64,000 nt of DNA from Bradyrhizobium sp. (GCF_027307225.1 NZ_DAHUXJ010000139.1:1-64000); one strand, 5' to 3'. Shown: positions 33,945-43,027, counted from the first letter of the stretch. Made by a program: numbers and translations. Notes: a model not told the origin generated them from the letters alone.

Positions 33945-34556
33945 CTATTGAATATCCTGCTGAATGGCGCGGCCAAGCGCAAACAGACGCTTGTCGATCG
34001 TGGTCGGCACCTCGCAGACGAATTTGACCACGCGGCGACGGTCCTCGAAAATCCGCGTTTCCCATACGAGCTGGTTGCTCAGTTCATCGATCTTGGAATG
34101 ATCGGGCGTGGTGGCATCCTGCAGCGCCTGCAGCGCGACGGTGTCGTCGCGTACCTTCTCAGCTGCCTGACGCTGCTTGCGCGTCACCCGTTCGAGCCCG
34201 TTCATAACCGACGAGCGTTCGGCGTTGAGCCGCTCGAACAGGCCGGCAAACACCAGCTTTCCGGCAGTTACCTTGTCGGTGCCGGGCGCCGCCAGAAAAT
34301 CCGTGATCGCCTTCTCGGCGTCCTCGATCGGAACCTTTCTGGCCGCCACTTTTTCCACCAGCGCGCTGACCTTGGCATCATCTTTCCATTTCTGATCGGC
34401 GTCGCCGAGCGGCGGCCCGGCCCATACCGCAGCGAGCGAGATTTCCGGGACCTTGGCTTGGGCGCAGGGCCAGTCGGGGTAGCGCGGATCGGCAGCCAGG
34501 CAAAGCTGCGTCGTGGCGGCGATAGCAAGCAGTGCGATCCCAATCCGCAAAATCAT
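33945..34556 (-). CDS. Secreted helical protein of the PQQ-associated ABC operon
   Basis: A 203-residue protein with a signal peptide (about 1-21). The mature start PRYPDWPCAQAKVPEISLAA is followed by mostly helical, charged sequence (QRQAAEKVRDDTVALQALQD), possibly a coiled coil at about 120-160. It is the last gene of a five-gene minus-strand operon, sharing an ATGA overlap with the permease gene. No named domain, though its position is conserved-looking. Confidence 0.68.
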   Translation of the reverse strand: MILRIGIALLAIAATTQLCLAADPRYPDWPCAQAKVPEISLAAVWAGPPLGDADQKWKDDAKVSALVEKVAARKVPIEDAEKAITDFLAAPGTDKVTAGKLVFAGLFERLNAERSSVMNGLERVTRKQRQAAEKVRDDTVALQALQDATTPDHSKIDELSNQLVWETRIFEDRRRVVKFVCEVPTTIDKRLFALGRAIQQDIQ

Positions 34557-35401
34557 GTCTCACCTCCGGCGGGCCCGCGTCGCGCAAGGCCGCGCGAGGG
34601 ATCGTAGGCGTAAATGGCGCCGATCATGAAGGCGGTGGTACATCCGCTTACCACGATCAGCGAGGTCCAGTTCACCTGACCGTAAAGCGCAAAGCGGATC
34701 AGTTCGACCGCGTGGGTGAATGGATTGAACTGGCAGACGTAATAGAGCATCGGGCTGCCTTCCTGGACGCGCCAGAGCGGATACAGCGCCGACGAAGCAA
34801 AAAACATTGGAAAGATCACGAAGTTCATGACCCCGGCGAAATTCTCAAGCTGCTTGATTCCGGAGGAGATCAGCATGCCGAGCGAACCGAGCATCAAGCC
34901 GGACAGGATCAGGGCCGGCAGTACGGTGAGGTAGCCGATTGTCGGCGGCGTGATATCCCAGAACCAGGCGATGAGCAGGAACGCATAAACCTGCAGCAGC
35001 GACACCGCCGTGCCCGCGAGGAGCTTGCAGAACAGCAGATACCAGCGCGGCAACGGGCTTACCAGCAATGTTCGCATATTGCCCATCTCGCGGTCATAGA
35101 CCATCGAAAGCGAAGACTGCATGCCGTTGAACATCTGAATCATCGCCATCAAGCCTGGCGCGATAAAGACCTCGTAGAGAACATAGGTCTCGTAAGGCGG
35201 GATGATCGAGACGCCAAGCACCTGGCGAAACCCGGCAGCGAAGATGAAGAGCCACACCAATGGCCTCACCAGCGCCGCGACGAAGCGCTCACGTTGATGC
35301 AGAAAGCGCAGCGCTTCGCGCCATACGATGCCGGTCAGGCAGGTTGTGTATTCCGCCAATGAGAAGCCGCGCCGGGCCTGACCGAGGGTTGTCGCGCTCA
35401 T
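34553..35401 (-). CDS. ABC-2-type transporter permease, PQQ-dependent alcohol dehydrogenase system
   Basis: A 282-residue inner membrane protein with about six spans, of the ABC-2 export type (GFRQVLGVSIIPPYETYVLYE; MFNGMQSSLSMVYDREMGNMR; SSALYPLWRVQE). It pairs with the ATPase encoded immediately upstream (ATGA overlap). In PQQ alcohol dehydrogenase clusters this permease is the one called PedC-like. Direction and cargo of transport are unproven; export or handling of a toxic aldehyde, or of a cofactor, has been considered. Confidence 0.83.
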   Translation of the reverse strand: MSATTLGQARRGFSLAEYTTCLTGIVWREALRFLHQRERFVAALVRPLVWLFIFAAGFRQVLGVSIIPPYETYVLYEVFIAPGLMAMIQMFNGMQSSLSMVYDREMGNMRTLLVSPLPRWYLLFCKLLAGTAVSLLQVYAFLLIAWFWDITPPTIGYLTVLPALILSGLMLGSLGMLISSGIKQLENFAGVMNFVIFPMFFASSALYPLWRVQEGSPMLYYVCQFNPFTHAVELIRFALYGQVNWTSLIVVSGCTTAFMIGAIYAYDPSRGLARRGPAGGET

Positions 35402-36216
35402 GATGCCAGGCTCCCGGACTGGACGCCTGTCAGGCGCATGAATGCCGCGTTGACATCTGGTGTAGCGGCTTCATCGAGCACCCGCGCGACCTGGCCGCGA
35501 GCAAGGACTCGGCCTTGATGCAGAATGACGAGGTTGTCGCTCGGGATGATTTCGTCGAACAAATGGGTCGCCCACAACACGCCGATGCCTTGATCGGTAA
35601 CTAGCTGGCGGACATGGCTAAGGATGTCGGCGCGAGCCTTGACGTCCAGCCCGACGGTCGCCTCATCGAGCAGGAGCAGGCGCGGCCGGTGCAGCAAGGC
35701 TCGCGCGATCTCTATCCGGCGCATCTGCCCGCCGGAGAGGTCACGCACCTTGCTGCCGGCGCGGTCGGCGAGCCCCATGCGCCCCAGCACCTCGTTGCTC
35801 CTCGATCGGGCATCGCGCCGGCCAATACCGTGCAACGCCGCGTGATAGAGCAGGTTCTGCATCACCGATAAGTCGAGATCGAGCGTGCGCGGCTGGAACA
35901 CGACACCCATCAGTCGAAGAGCTTCGCCCGGCGCCCGGCCGATATCGTGACCGAAAATGCCGATGCTTCCAGCCCGGATTCCGAACAGTCGCGTGATCAG
36001 TGAAAACAGCGTGCTTTTCCCGGCGCCGTTGAGACCGAGCAGCGCCGTGAAGCTCCCTGGTGCCACGTCGAAGGTGACGTCGATCAAGGCGCGTCGCGTG
36101 CCATAGGAGTGGCTGACGTTACGGATCGACAAAGCCGGCGGCATCGTGGCGTCCTGCTCCGAAGCGGCAGCCTGCGACCGAATACCGGCTTCCTTATATG
36201 TATCGGTCGCGGTCAT
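35398..36216 (-). CDS. ABC transporter ATPase, PQQ-dependent alcohol dehydrogenase system
   Basis: A 272-residue ATPase with Walker A GLNGAGKST, signature LSGGQMRRIEIARALLHRP, and Walker B LLLLDEATVGLD. The helical and C-terminal sequences resemble NatA/DrrA export ATPases, which suits the ABC-2 permease partner. It overlaps both neighbours by four bases; the start at 36216 is fixed by the ATGA overlap with the propeller gene. Confidence 0.88.
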   Translation of the reverse strand: MTATDTYKEAGIRSQAAASEQDATMPPALSIRNVSHSYGTRRALIDVTFDVAPGSFTALLGLNGAGKSTLFSLITRLFGIRAGSIGIFGHDIGRAPGEALRLMGVVFQPRTLDLDLSVMQNLLYHAALHGIGRRDARSRSNEVLGRMGLADRAGSKVRDLSGGQMRRIEIARALLHRPRLLLLDEATVGLDVKARADILSHVRQLVTDQGIGVLWATHLFDEIIPSDNLVILHQGRVLARGQVARVLDEAATPDVNAAFMRLTGVQSGSLAS

Positions 36217-37202
36217 GGCGATATCGTCACGCCCCACGGAAGCTCCCCGACCTGGATTGTCTTGATGACCTTTTGCGCGGCCACGTCGATCACCGAGACA
36301 TCGTTGGAGATGCCATTGGTGGTCAGCAGATATTTCTCGTCCGGCGTGAACGCCATATGCCAGACCCGCTGCCCGACGAGGAGATATTTTTTGACTTCAT
36401 GAGTTTTGCCGTCGACGATCGCAACCCGATTGGCCGGACCCAGGGCCACGAAAACGGTCCTGTCGTCCTTTGTGATGCCGAGCCCGACGGCCTGGATGGC
36501 CTCACTTCGCAGACCGGGAATGCTGAAGGTGACCTTGCCGGTGACGACATGCTTGACGGGGTCGATGATCGAGACCGTGCCGCCGATCTCCGAGGACACC
36601 CAGAGTTCCGAGCCGTCATGCTTGAACTCGGCAAAGCGCGGCCTGGGGTCGACCAGGACGCTAGCGACCACCTCGCGTTTCGACGTGTCAATGAAGTGCG
36701 CCATGTTGGTCGTCTCGGACGTATTGATCAGGATCTTTCCGTCTGGACTGATCGCCATGCCTTCGGGCTCGACGCCCACCTGAATACTGCCAATCCGGGT
36801 CCGCTTCTGGATATCGATGACGGTGACAGTGTTGTCGTTTTCGTTGGCAACATAGAGCGTTTTTCCGGCCGCATCCTGCGTGAACAGTTCAGGGTCGGGG
36901 CCGGAGGGCAGGGTGTCGACAATTTGCTGGGTCTTAGTGTCGATCACCTGAATGGTGTCGTCGTCTCCGACCGCGACCATCACGAATTTGCCGTCTCGGG
37001 TGAATTCAATTCCCCTCGGCCGCTGTCCGACCTTGATGGTGGCGGTTACGGCCCACTTGTCGGTGTCGATGACTGAAACCGTGTTGCCCTTCTCATTCGA
37101 GATATAGGCGATGTAGGCGTGGGCTGGACTCGCCGCTGCGAAGCAGAGCACCGATAGGAAAGGGAGCCAGTAACGCCGCATCTGCGATTTCTCCGCGGTC
37201 AT
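36213..37202 (-). CDS. PQQ-associated beta-propeller (YVTN-repeat) protein
   Basis: A 329-residue secreted protein: signal peptide about 1-29 (cut after AHA-Y), then about seven YVTN-type repeats such as YISNEKGNTVSVIDTDKWAV, YVANENDNTVTVIDIQKRT and ISNDVSVIDVAAQKVIKTI. It is the propeller found in PQQ-dependent catabolism ABC operons; it may scaffold or bind a cofactor, but no activity is known. The start at 37202 overlaps the upstream stop (ATGA); frames extending to 37556 read antisense-like sequence. Confidence 0.86.
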   Translation of the reverse strand: MTAEKSQMRRYWLPFLSVLCFAAASPAHAYIAYISNEKGNTVSVIDTDKWAVTATIKVGQRPRGIEFTRDGKFVMVAVGDDDTIQVIDTKTQQIVDTLPSGPDPELFTQDAAGKTLYVANENDNTVTVIDIQKRTRIGSIQVGVEPEGMAISPDGKILINTSETTNMAHFIDTSKREVVASVLVDPRPRFAEFKHDGSELWVSSEIGGTVSIIDPVKHVVTGKVTFSIPGLRSEAIQAVGLGITKDDRTVFVALGPANRVAIVDGKTHEVKKYLLVGQRVWHMAFTPDEKYLLTTNGISNDVSVIDVAAQKVIKTIQVGELPWGVTISP

Positions 37203-38380
37203 TGCAACCTGCACTTGGTCTCGGGTCGATCGATGCCGAGCGTATCGAGTTCCGAGAATTGGTGCAAAAATCCTTCCTGCGGCGAAACCGACACCACCAT
37301 GCGGCCGTCGGAAAGCAGGATCGGTTGCCGGAGCTGCAGATTCCAGTCCCTCAATGTAAGCCGCTGACCCTTGAAGGCGGCTACGGAGAAGTCCTTGCCC
37401 TTGATAAAGGCGAACACGGTCTTCGGGTCGCCGGAATTGGTGCGCGAGACGGCTTCCCCCACGATTCGCGTGGCGGTCCATGCCTGCATATCGAGCGCCG
37501 TCATGTGCCGCGAATTCAATTTCACGAAACGATTCTGGATCTGGGTCGCTCCCCATTGGTCGTGCGATGCGTCCCAGCTTGTCGCAACCAGGCCGGCCGA
37601 TCCGGCCACCGGGCGCGGGTCCCAGGTTCGATACGGCAGGTAGGATGCGAAGACCTCACTCTCGTCGGCGGCGACCAGCACGTCATAAGCCGGCGCCTGC
37701 TGGGTAAATACCGGCATCTGGCGCTGGATCAGCGTGACGCCGCTATCGGTACGTCGCGCACCTCCGGTGTCCTGAAACGTCCGCTCCTGTACGATCTTCG
37801 CTCCAAAGCGCGAGGCCGTCCGGCGTAGCGCATCGGCATAGAGCTTGTCGTTGTCGTGCGAGCCGACCACGAGCAGCCAGCGCTTCCATTGCTTCCAGAC
37901 CAGATATTGCCCAAGCGCGTCGGCAAGCATCGTACGAGTCGGGGCGACGTGGACCACATTGGCGCGACAATCCTGCTCGCGCAGGCGATCGTCAATCGAT
38001 CCCGCATCAAGCAGCACCGTACCGCGATCCCGCAGGGTATCTGCGACCTTCAATGTTTCATCCGTCGGCAGATCAAGGATGATGAAGCCGTCGTGGTCGG
38101 CGAGCTTGTTCGCTGCCGCGGCGACGTCGTCACCCTGCTTAAGCCGCACCTCGGTCAGCGTAAAGTGCTGGTTGAGAAACTTGCCGGTGGTGTTGTTGTC
38201 TTCAATTGCAAGGAGCGCGCCAGCCACGCCGTTGTTTTGGGCAGGCTGTTCGACGAGCGACAACGTTTCCTTGACGCCGGCATGGCGGAGATAGCCGATA
38301 CCGACCTCGAGCGGGTCGGTCGCCAACGCCTGAGTTGCCATGAAGATGAGGCCTATCGCGCCAATCAATGCTCGGATCAT
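37199..38380 (-). CDS. ABC substrate-binding protein, PQQ-dependent alcohol dehydrogenase system
   Basis: A 393-residue periplasmic protein with a signal peptide (about 1-20) and a type-I (Leu/Ile/Val-like) binding fold: IGYLRHAGVKETLSLVEQPA, GFIILDLPTDETLKVADTL and VLLDAGSIDDRLREQDC. First gene of the five-gene operon (binding protein, propeller, ATPase, permease, secreted protein), all with overlapping stops and starts. Such a binding protein with an export-type ATPase is itself unusual. Confidence 0.83.
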   Translation of the reverse strand: MIRALIGAIGLIFMATQALATDPLEVGIGYLRHAGVKETLSLVEQPAQNNGVAGALLAIEDNNTTGKFLNQHFTLTEVRLKQGDDVAAAANKLADHDGFIILDLPTDETLKVADTLRDRGTVLLDAGSIDDRLREQDCRANVVHVAPTRTMLADALGQYLVWKQWKRWLLVVGSHDNDKLYADALRRTASRFGAKIVQERTFQDTGGARRTDSGVTLIQRQMPVFTQQAPAYDVLVAADESEVFASYLPYRTWDPRPVAGSAGLVATSWDASHDQWGATQIQNRFVKLNSRHMTALDMQAWTATRIVGEAVSRTNSGDPKTVFAFIKGKDFSVAAFKGQRLTLRDWNLQLRQPILLSDGRMVVSVSPQEGFLHQFSELDTLGIDRPETKCRLQ

Positions 38381-38502
38381 GGCGTCTCCCTTGCGATTCT
38401 CCTTAAAACAGAGAACTCTTGTCTTGAACCAAGACCAGATTGTTCAGGCTTGCAAGCCCACTTTTGTCGTTACATCGACGCAGATTGTTGTGAGTCACGA
38501 TT

Positions 38503-39024
38503 ATGCGAGCGTTCATTGTCTTCGCGCTGCTGCTAATGCCGATCGGGTCGGCGCCAACAAGGGCGGCCGATCCGCCGCGGCTCGCCGTCTTCGATCTTGA
38601 GATGCTCGATACAAGCCTTCAGGGCCAGATGAACGGCCCTCGCGCGGACGAACAAGAGCGGCTGCTGCGCGCCGGCGATCAGTTGCGGAAGGAACTGGGC
38701 GAGTCCGGCAAGTTCCGGATTGTCGATATCGCCCCTGTGAATGTTGCGGCGCATCAGAGCAATTTGCAGGCCTGCGGCGGCTGTGACGTTAAGCTGGCTC
38801 AGCAACTCAACGCCGATCTCGAAATGACGGGCCTGGTGCAAAAGGTTTCCAACCTCATTCTCAATATCAATCTCTACTTGCGTGACGTTCATACTGGCCG
38901 CCTCGTGACCGCGGCGAGTGCCGATATGCGTGGCAATACCGACGAATCGTGGTCACGCACGATGCGCTATTTGATTCACGAACGATTGCTCGCACCCAAT
39001 TACGGCGCACCGGCGGCGCGTTAG
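38503..39024 (+). CDS. DUF2380/DUF3280-type secreted protein
   Basis: A 173-residue protein: signal peptide about 1-21, then RLAVFDLEMLDTSLQGQ, ACGGCDVKLAQQLNADLEMTG and VHTGRLVTAASADMRGNTDESWSRTMRYL, a pattern of DUF2380/DUF3280 proteins commonly encoded beside PQQ ABC operons. It is divergent from the substrate-binding protein gene (about 120 bp). The fold resembles TolB-N or curli-type domains that bind partner proteins; function unknown. Confidence 0.72.
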   Translation: MRAFIVFALLLMPIGSAPTRAADPPRLAVFDLEMLDTSLQGQMNGPRADEQERLLRAGDQLRKELGESGKFRIVDIAPVNVAAHQSNLQACGGCDVKLAQQLNADLEMTGLVQKVSNLILNINLYLRDVHTGRLVTAASADMRGNTDESWSRTMRYLIHERLLAPNYGAPAAR

Positions 39025-39035
39025 CTAGACGCGGA

Positions 39036-39881
39036 TCAGGCCTTCAGCCGCTGCGCGTGCCAGCGCAAATGATCGCCCATGAAAGTCGAGATGAAGTAGT
39101 AGCTATGGTCGTAGCCGCTTTGTCGTCGCAAGGTGAGGGGAATGCTCGCCTTCTCGCAGGCGGCTTGCAGCAGTTCAGGACGAAGCTGCTCGTTGAGGAA
39201 TTGGTCGGCGTCGCCGTAATCGACCAGGAATTCGCGAAACCGGGCGCCATCCTCGATCAGGGCGACGGTGTCATGCTTACGCCATGTGGCCTTGTCGCCG
39301 CCGAGATAGCCACCGAGCGCCTTGATGCCCCAGGGAACGCGCGATGGCGCGACGATCGGGGAAAACGCGCTCGCCGCACGATAGCGGCCGGGATGGCGTA
39401 AGGCGACGGTCAGCGCGCCGTGGCCGCCCATCGAGTGTCCCATGATCGATTGCCGGCCAGCGTCGACGGGAAAATGTTCCGCGACGAGCTTGGGAAGTTC
39501 CTCGGTCACGTAGCTCCACATGCGGTAATTGCGCTCGAAGGGCGCTTGCGTTGCATCGACATAGAAGCCGGCGCCCAAGCCAAAATCATAGGAATTTGCG
39601 GGATCGCCGGGCACGTCCTGACCGCGCGGGCTGGTGTCGGGGGCGATGAAGATCAAACCGTGCTCGGCGCACGCGTTTCGAAATTCGCCTTTCTCGGTCA
39701 CGTTGGCGTGGGTGCAGGTCAGTCCCGATAGGTACCAGACCGCTGCCAACTTTGTGCCTTCGCGGTGTTCCGGGACATAAACCGAAAAGGTCATATCCGT
39801 TTGCGTTTCAGTGCTGGCATGGCGGTACACACCCTGCGTGCCGCCATAGGACCTGTTAAGCGAAAGTGTCTGCAGCGCCAT
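39036..39881 (-). CDS. fghA: S-formylglutathione hydrolase
   Basis: A 281-residue esterase-D-type hydrolase that splits S-formylglutathione to formate and glutathione, completing the pathway begun by Gfa and AdhC 16 kb away. The nucleophile S150 is in GHSMGGHGA; the catalytic His is near the C-terminus in GYDHSYYFI; LSGLTCTHANVTEK is typical of the family. Convergent with the DUF2380-type gene (stops 12 bp apart). Confidence 0.94.
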   Translation of the reverse strand: MALQTLSLNRSYGGTQGVYRHASTETQTDMTFSVYVPEHREGTKLAAVWYLSGLTCTHANVTEKGEFRNACAEHGLIFIAPDTSPRGQDVPGDPANSYDFGLGAGFYVDATQAPFERNYRMWSYVTEELPKLVAEHFPVDAGRQSIMGHSMGGHGALTVALRHPGRYRAASAFSPIVAPSRVPWGIKALGGYLGGDKATWRKHDTVALIEDGARFREFLVDYGDADQFLNEQLRPELLQAACEKASIPLTLRRQSGYDHSYYFISTFMGDHLRWHAQRLKA

Positions 39882-39913
39882 CGCGCGCCTCCGATCTCTT
39901 CAGCAACTCGTTG

Positions 39914-40534
39914 TTAGGCCACGCCGCTCTCGATGGCAAAGCGCACCAATTCGGCTGCGGTTCGCATGCCGAGCTTCTGGCGAATAATCGCCGACGTATT
40001 CGCGACCGTCTTGTAAGGCGCATGAATCATCCAGGCGATCTCGGAAAGGCTCCTGCCCGCGCTGAGCAAGCGCAGGATTTCCATTTCGCGCGAGTTAAGT
40101 TTGGACAATGGATTCCTGGCGAGCTTCGGGCCGGCGAAAGCCATGTCTTGTGCCAGCGCGGGCGGGAGATATACGCCGCCTTTTCCGACTTCCCGGATTG
40201 CATCGACCAGATTCTGCGGATCGCCGTTTTTGGAAACAAAGCCCTTGGCGCCAACCTCGATGGCGCGAGCCACGTAGACCGGGTCGTCATTCATGCTGAA
40301 CATGATGATGCGCGCCTTGGCGTCGTGAGCCAGCACACGGCGTGCCAGTTCGAAGCCGGATACGGTCGGCAGGTTTATATCGATCAGGCAGACATCGGGA
40401 CGTTCTGTGACAAAGATGTGCTCCGCGCTGTCGGCGTCGGGCGCCTCCATCAGGACAATATCGGGCTCGTCGGCGAGCACGGTGCGGCAGCCGGACGCAA
40501 CGATCGGATGATCATCGGCGATCAGAATGCGCAT
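39914..40534 (-). CDS. NarL-family response regulator (FlhR-like)
   Basis: A 206-residue regulator with receiver residues D7/D8 and phospho-acceptor D52 (CLIDINLPTVSGFEL), Lys in FVSKNGD, and a LuxR-type helix-turn-helix (LNSREMEILRLLSAGRS; AWMIHAPYKTVANTSAII). It is divergent from a membrane histidine kinase and 33 bp upstream of fghA on the same strand. This placement recalls the FlhS/FlhR pair that controls formaldehyde and methanol genes in Paracoccus, so control of xoxF, adhC and fghA is a reasonable inference. Confidence 0.88.
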   Translation of the reverse strand: MRILIADDHPIVASGCRTVLADEPDIVLMEAPDADSAEHIFVTERPDVCLIDINLPTVSGFELARRVLAHDAKARIIMFSMNDDPVYVARAIEVGAKGFVSKNGDPQNLVDAIREVGKGGVYLPPALAQDMAFAGPKLARNPLSKLNSREMEILRLLSAGRSLSEIAWMIHAPYKTVANTSAIIRQKLGMRTAAELVRFAIESGVA

Positions 40535-40712
40535 ATATGTTCGCCTACGCCACTAGGGCCAATGTTGCACCGCATCGCGCGAGGCTTGGCGTCGAATACT
40601 CAACGCGCCATGCAACCTCGGCCCTAATGCGGTACGCTTGAATTAGACAGGCGCCTTTCTCGCCTGTCAACGCTGGCGCCGAATGACAGAATTCGATGAA
40701 ATGGGGGACTTC

Positions 40713-42077
40713 ATGTGGCAGAGATTATCGTTGCGGTCCCGCATCAACCTGCTGCTGGCACTGGTGCTGACACTGGGTCTCGCGGTCAACGTGGCGCGGC
40801 TGGTCCTGGAAGCGGGGCCCCGCATTCAAGCCGAAGATCAGAGCGTGACGCGGCTGGCGCGCGAATTCGTTGAAACCATCGTCGGCGGCCTGAGCGAGGC
40901 GCCTGATCCTGAGGCGCGGCTGGATCAGATCGTCGGAGACCTCAAGCGGCTGCGCCATGTCAGCATCATGCGGCTGAGCGAAGCCAGTGCCGCCGCTCCG
41001 GTTGATACACATGACGAAGACGACGAGGCGCGTTCGGTGCCCGCCTGGTTCACCGCATTCATCCACCCCGGAACAACGTCGGTCAGCGTTCCGATTTCGA
41101 TCCGCGGCCAATCCACCGCGCTCGTCATTACCTCCATACCGAACGACGAGATCGCCGAAATCTGGGACGGCATCCTGACCCAGCTTGAGGTTGGATCCGC
41201 GGTTGCACTGGCTCTCTTTCTGATCACCATGACCGTCGTCGGCCGCGCGTTGGCCCCGCTGCAGGCACTCTCGCATGCCATGACGGAAATCGAGGCCGGC
41301 TCCTATAGCGCGTATATCAGGCCCTTCGGAGCTCCCGAGCTCGCGGCCATCTGCTCCAAATTGAACCATCTTGCAGCGACCTTGGGTGAAGTTGTCGAAG
41401 AAAAGCGGCAGCTTGCCGAGCGTGCCATCTCGCTTCAGGACCTCGAGCGCGAGGAAATCGCGCGCGAACTGCACGACGAATTCGGCCCCTATCTGTTTGC
41501 GTTGCGCGTGCATGCCGCGGCCCTGATGAGGCTTGGCAAGACATCCGCACCGGACGCGGACGGTGTGCACAAGCATGGCAGCGCCATTCTGGAGCAGGTC
41601 CACGCGCTTCAGCAGTTCACCCGTAGAATCCTGGAGCGGCTGCGGCCGGTGGGCCTGGCCGAACTTGGTCTTCGCGAGGCACTGGGCGCGTTGCTCCGGC
41701 TGTGGAATGAATCCCATCCCGACGTCGAGATCGAGACAACCATTTCGAACTCGCTTGGTGAAACCGGCGAGACCGCCGAACTCACCATCTATCGCGTCGT
41801 TCAGGAGGCGCTGACCAATGTGTTCCGCCACGCCAGGGCGACGGCCGTCAATGTGAGTATTGAACCTGCGCAACCGCCGGCGGGTACGAAGGGTAATCGC
41901 GACTACGCGCTGGTGCGCGTCTGCGACAATGGCCGCGGGTTGAAGCCGGACCAGAAATTCGGCCTCGGCTTGACAGGAATGCGCGAGCGTATTCTGGCGC
42001 TGGGTGGAACCTTGACCGTCGCGTCCGGCGAGGGCGGGGTGATCATCGAAGCGATGGTCCCCACGCACGCGCTGTAA
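40713..42077 (+). CDS. Membrane histidine kinase, HAMP plus HisKA_3 (FlhS-like)
   Basis: A 454-residue sensor with a first span at about 10-32, a periplasmic region of about 120 residues, a second span (AVALALFLITMTVVG), a HAMP linker, then a HisKA_3 helix (EEIARELHDEFGPYLFALRV, the phospho-accepting His in ELHDE) and an HATPase domain (VQEALTNVFRHARAT; DNGRGL; GLGLTGMRERI). This class pairs with NarL-type regulators, matching the divergent neighbour. The ATG at 40713 (MWQRLSLRSRI) is preferred; an ATG at 40683 would add ten residues. Confidence 0.87.
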   Translation: MWQRLSLRSRINLLLALVLTLGLAVNVARLVLEAGPRIQAEDQSVTRLAREFVETIVGGLSEAPDPEARLDQIVGDLKRLRHVSIMRLSEASAAAPVDTHDEDDEARSVPAWFTAFIHPGTTSVSVPISIRGQSTALVITSIPNDEIAEIWDGILTQLEVGSAVALALFLITMTVVGRALAPLQALSHAMTEIEAGSYSAYIRPFGAPELAAICSKLNHLAATLGEVVEEKRQLAERAISLQDLEREEIARELHDEFGPYLFALRVHAAALMRLGKTSAPDADGVHKHGSAILEQVHALQQFTRRILERLRPVGLAELGLREALGALLRLWNESHPDVEIETTISNSLGETGETAELTIYRVVQEALTNVFRHARATAVNVSIEPAQPPAGTKGNRDYALVRVCDNGRGLKPDQKFGLGLTGMRERILALGGTLTVASGEGGVIIEAMVPTHAL

Positions 42078-42203
42078 GAATGTTTCAGCGGGAAAGATGA
42101 TCCGCAATTCCGCACCATCGCATCCAGATCGCGAACCTCCAGAGGCGGACGAGGAACGAATGCCCTCAATCGAGGTTGGATGTTTCTCTGATTGGAGCTT
42201 GTT

Positions 42204-42437
42204 ATGCGCGCTGTCTTAACGGTTATCGCTTGCCTGGTGGTTTCGCTCGTCGGTAACGCATCCGCACTGGCCCAACATTTGGGCACCAAGCAGGAGCAGG
42301 CCGCGTGTTCGCGCGATGCGTCACGTTTTTGTCGCAAGGATCTTGGCGATGACAGCGCGGTACAGCAGTGCCTCGAAATGCGGCGCGCCAACCTAAGCCG
42401 AAGGTGCAAAAAGGTCTTCGAAAGCCACGGAATGTAA
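42204..42437 (+). CDS. Secreted cysteine-rich repeat protein
   Basis: A 77-residue protein with a signal peptide (about 1-23, cut after ALA-Q) and one copy of the Cys-rich GLG1/FGFR-type repeat: ACSRDASRFCRKDL, QQCLEMRRANLSRRC. The four Cys should form two disulfides in the periplasm. Single-repeat proteins like this are common in Bradyrhizobium; function unknown. Confidence 0.72.
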   Translation: MRAVLTVIACLVVSLVGNASALAQHLGTKQEQAACSRDASRFCRKDLGDDSAVQQCLEMRRANLSRRCKKVFESHGM

Positions 42438-42602
42438 GCCGAGGTCAATTTTGTTGACCGCGGCCGCACTCTGACGCTGCCGCGCCGCCGATTCATCAGC
42501 ATCGCCGCTCCCGAAACGACAATTCGATTCACATATGTTAGTGACGGGGGGTTGAGACGGCCTATCCTTGCCGATGAACGGCACGAGGCAGTGGGTGCTG
42601 TG

Positions 42603-42812
42603 ATGACCTACTACAGGTTTTATCGGATCAGTCATCGGGGCAAGGTTTTTGCTGCGCCGACCATTCTTCCATGCCGCGATGACGACGAAGCCCGATCTCA
42701 AGGTGGGGATCTGGTCGGCGAATTCACGGTTGAGATTTGGGACGGAGGCCGTCGGGTCGGCTCGCTTGGGTCTGAGCGACTTGAGCCTGAGCGACTTGGG
42801 CTCGAGCAATAG
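42603..42812 (+). CDS. Small conserved-type protein, YRxYRI family
   Basis: A 69-residue cytoplasmic protein: MTYYRFYRISHRGKV, then LPCRDDDEA, then FTVEIWDGGRRVGSL. This layout (an aromatic first strand, an acidic DDxEA helix start, and a VEIWDG strand) recurs in many tiny rhizobial proteins of unknown function. The frame at 50871-51023 looks like a shorter relative. Two bases separate its stop from the next gene's start, so both are one operon. Confidence 0.6.
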   Translation: MTYYRFYRISHRGKVFAAPTILPCRDDDEARSQGGDLVGEFTVEIWDGGRRVGSLGSERLEPERLGLEQ

Positions 42813-42814
42813 GA

Positions 42815-43027
42815 ATGCAGGAGCGCCGACGACCCAGGCAGTTCCTGTCTCTGAAGGATCGACTTGCCTTGTATGCCCGGGAAGTGCGCAAAAAGGCGGC
42901 ATGCCTGCCACCGGGCATCGAGCGAGACGCGTTGCTCGAGAAGGCGCGTCAAGCCGATGAGGCTTCTGCTCTGAAAGGCCGCACCAACGCGCGAAGCGCG
43001 CCGCCGCCCTTTACGCCAAAGCGGTAG
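42815..43027 (+). CDS. Small conserved-type protein, MQxRRR family, copy A
   Basis: A 70-residue basic helical protein: MQERRRPRQFLSLKDRL, then LPPGIERDALLEKARQADEA. It is clearly paralogous to the protein encoded at 49407-49607, sharing the RRR start, LKDRL, the LxPGxE turn and the LxKARQAxxA helix. The family is frequent in Bradyrhizobium and has no known function. Start AGGAATG immediately after the upstream stop. Confidence 0.65.
   Translation: MQERRRPRQFLSLKDRLALYAREVRKKAACLPPGIERDALLEKARQADEASALKGRTNARSAPPPFTPKR

Noticed and set aside
40725..42107. Open frame of 460 codons antisense to the histidine kinase
   Set aside because: Same reasoning: the kinase motifs on the plus strand are intact and the antisense product has no domain character.
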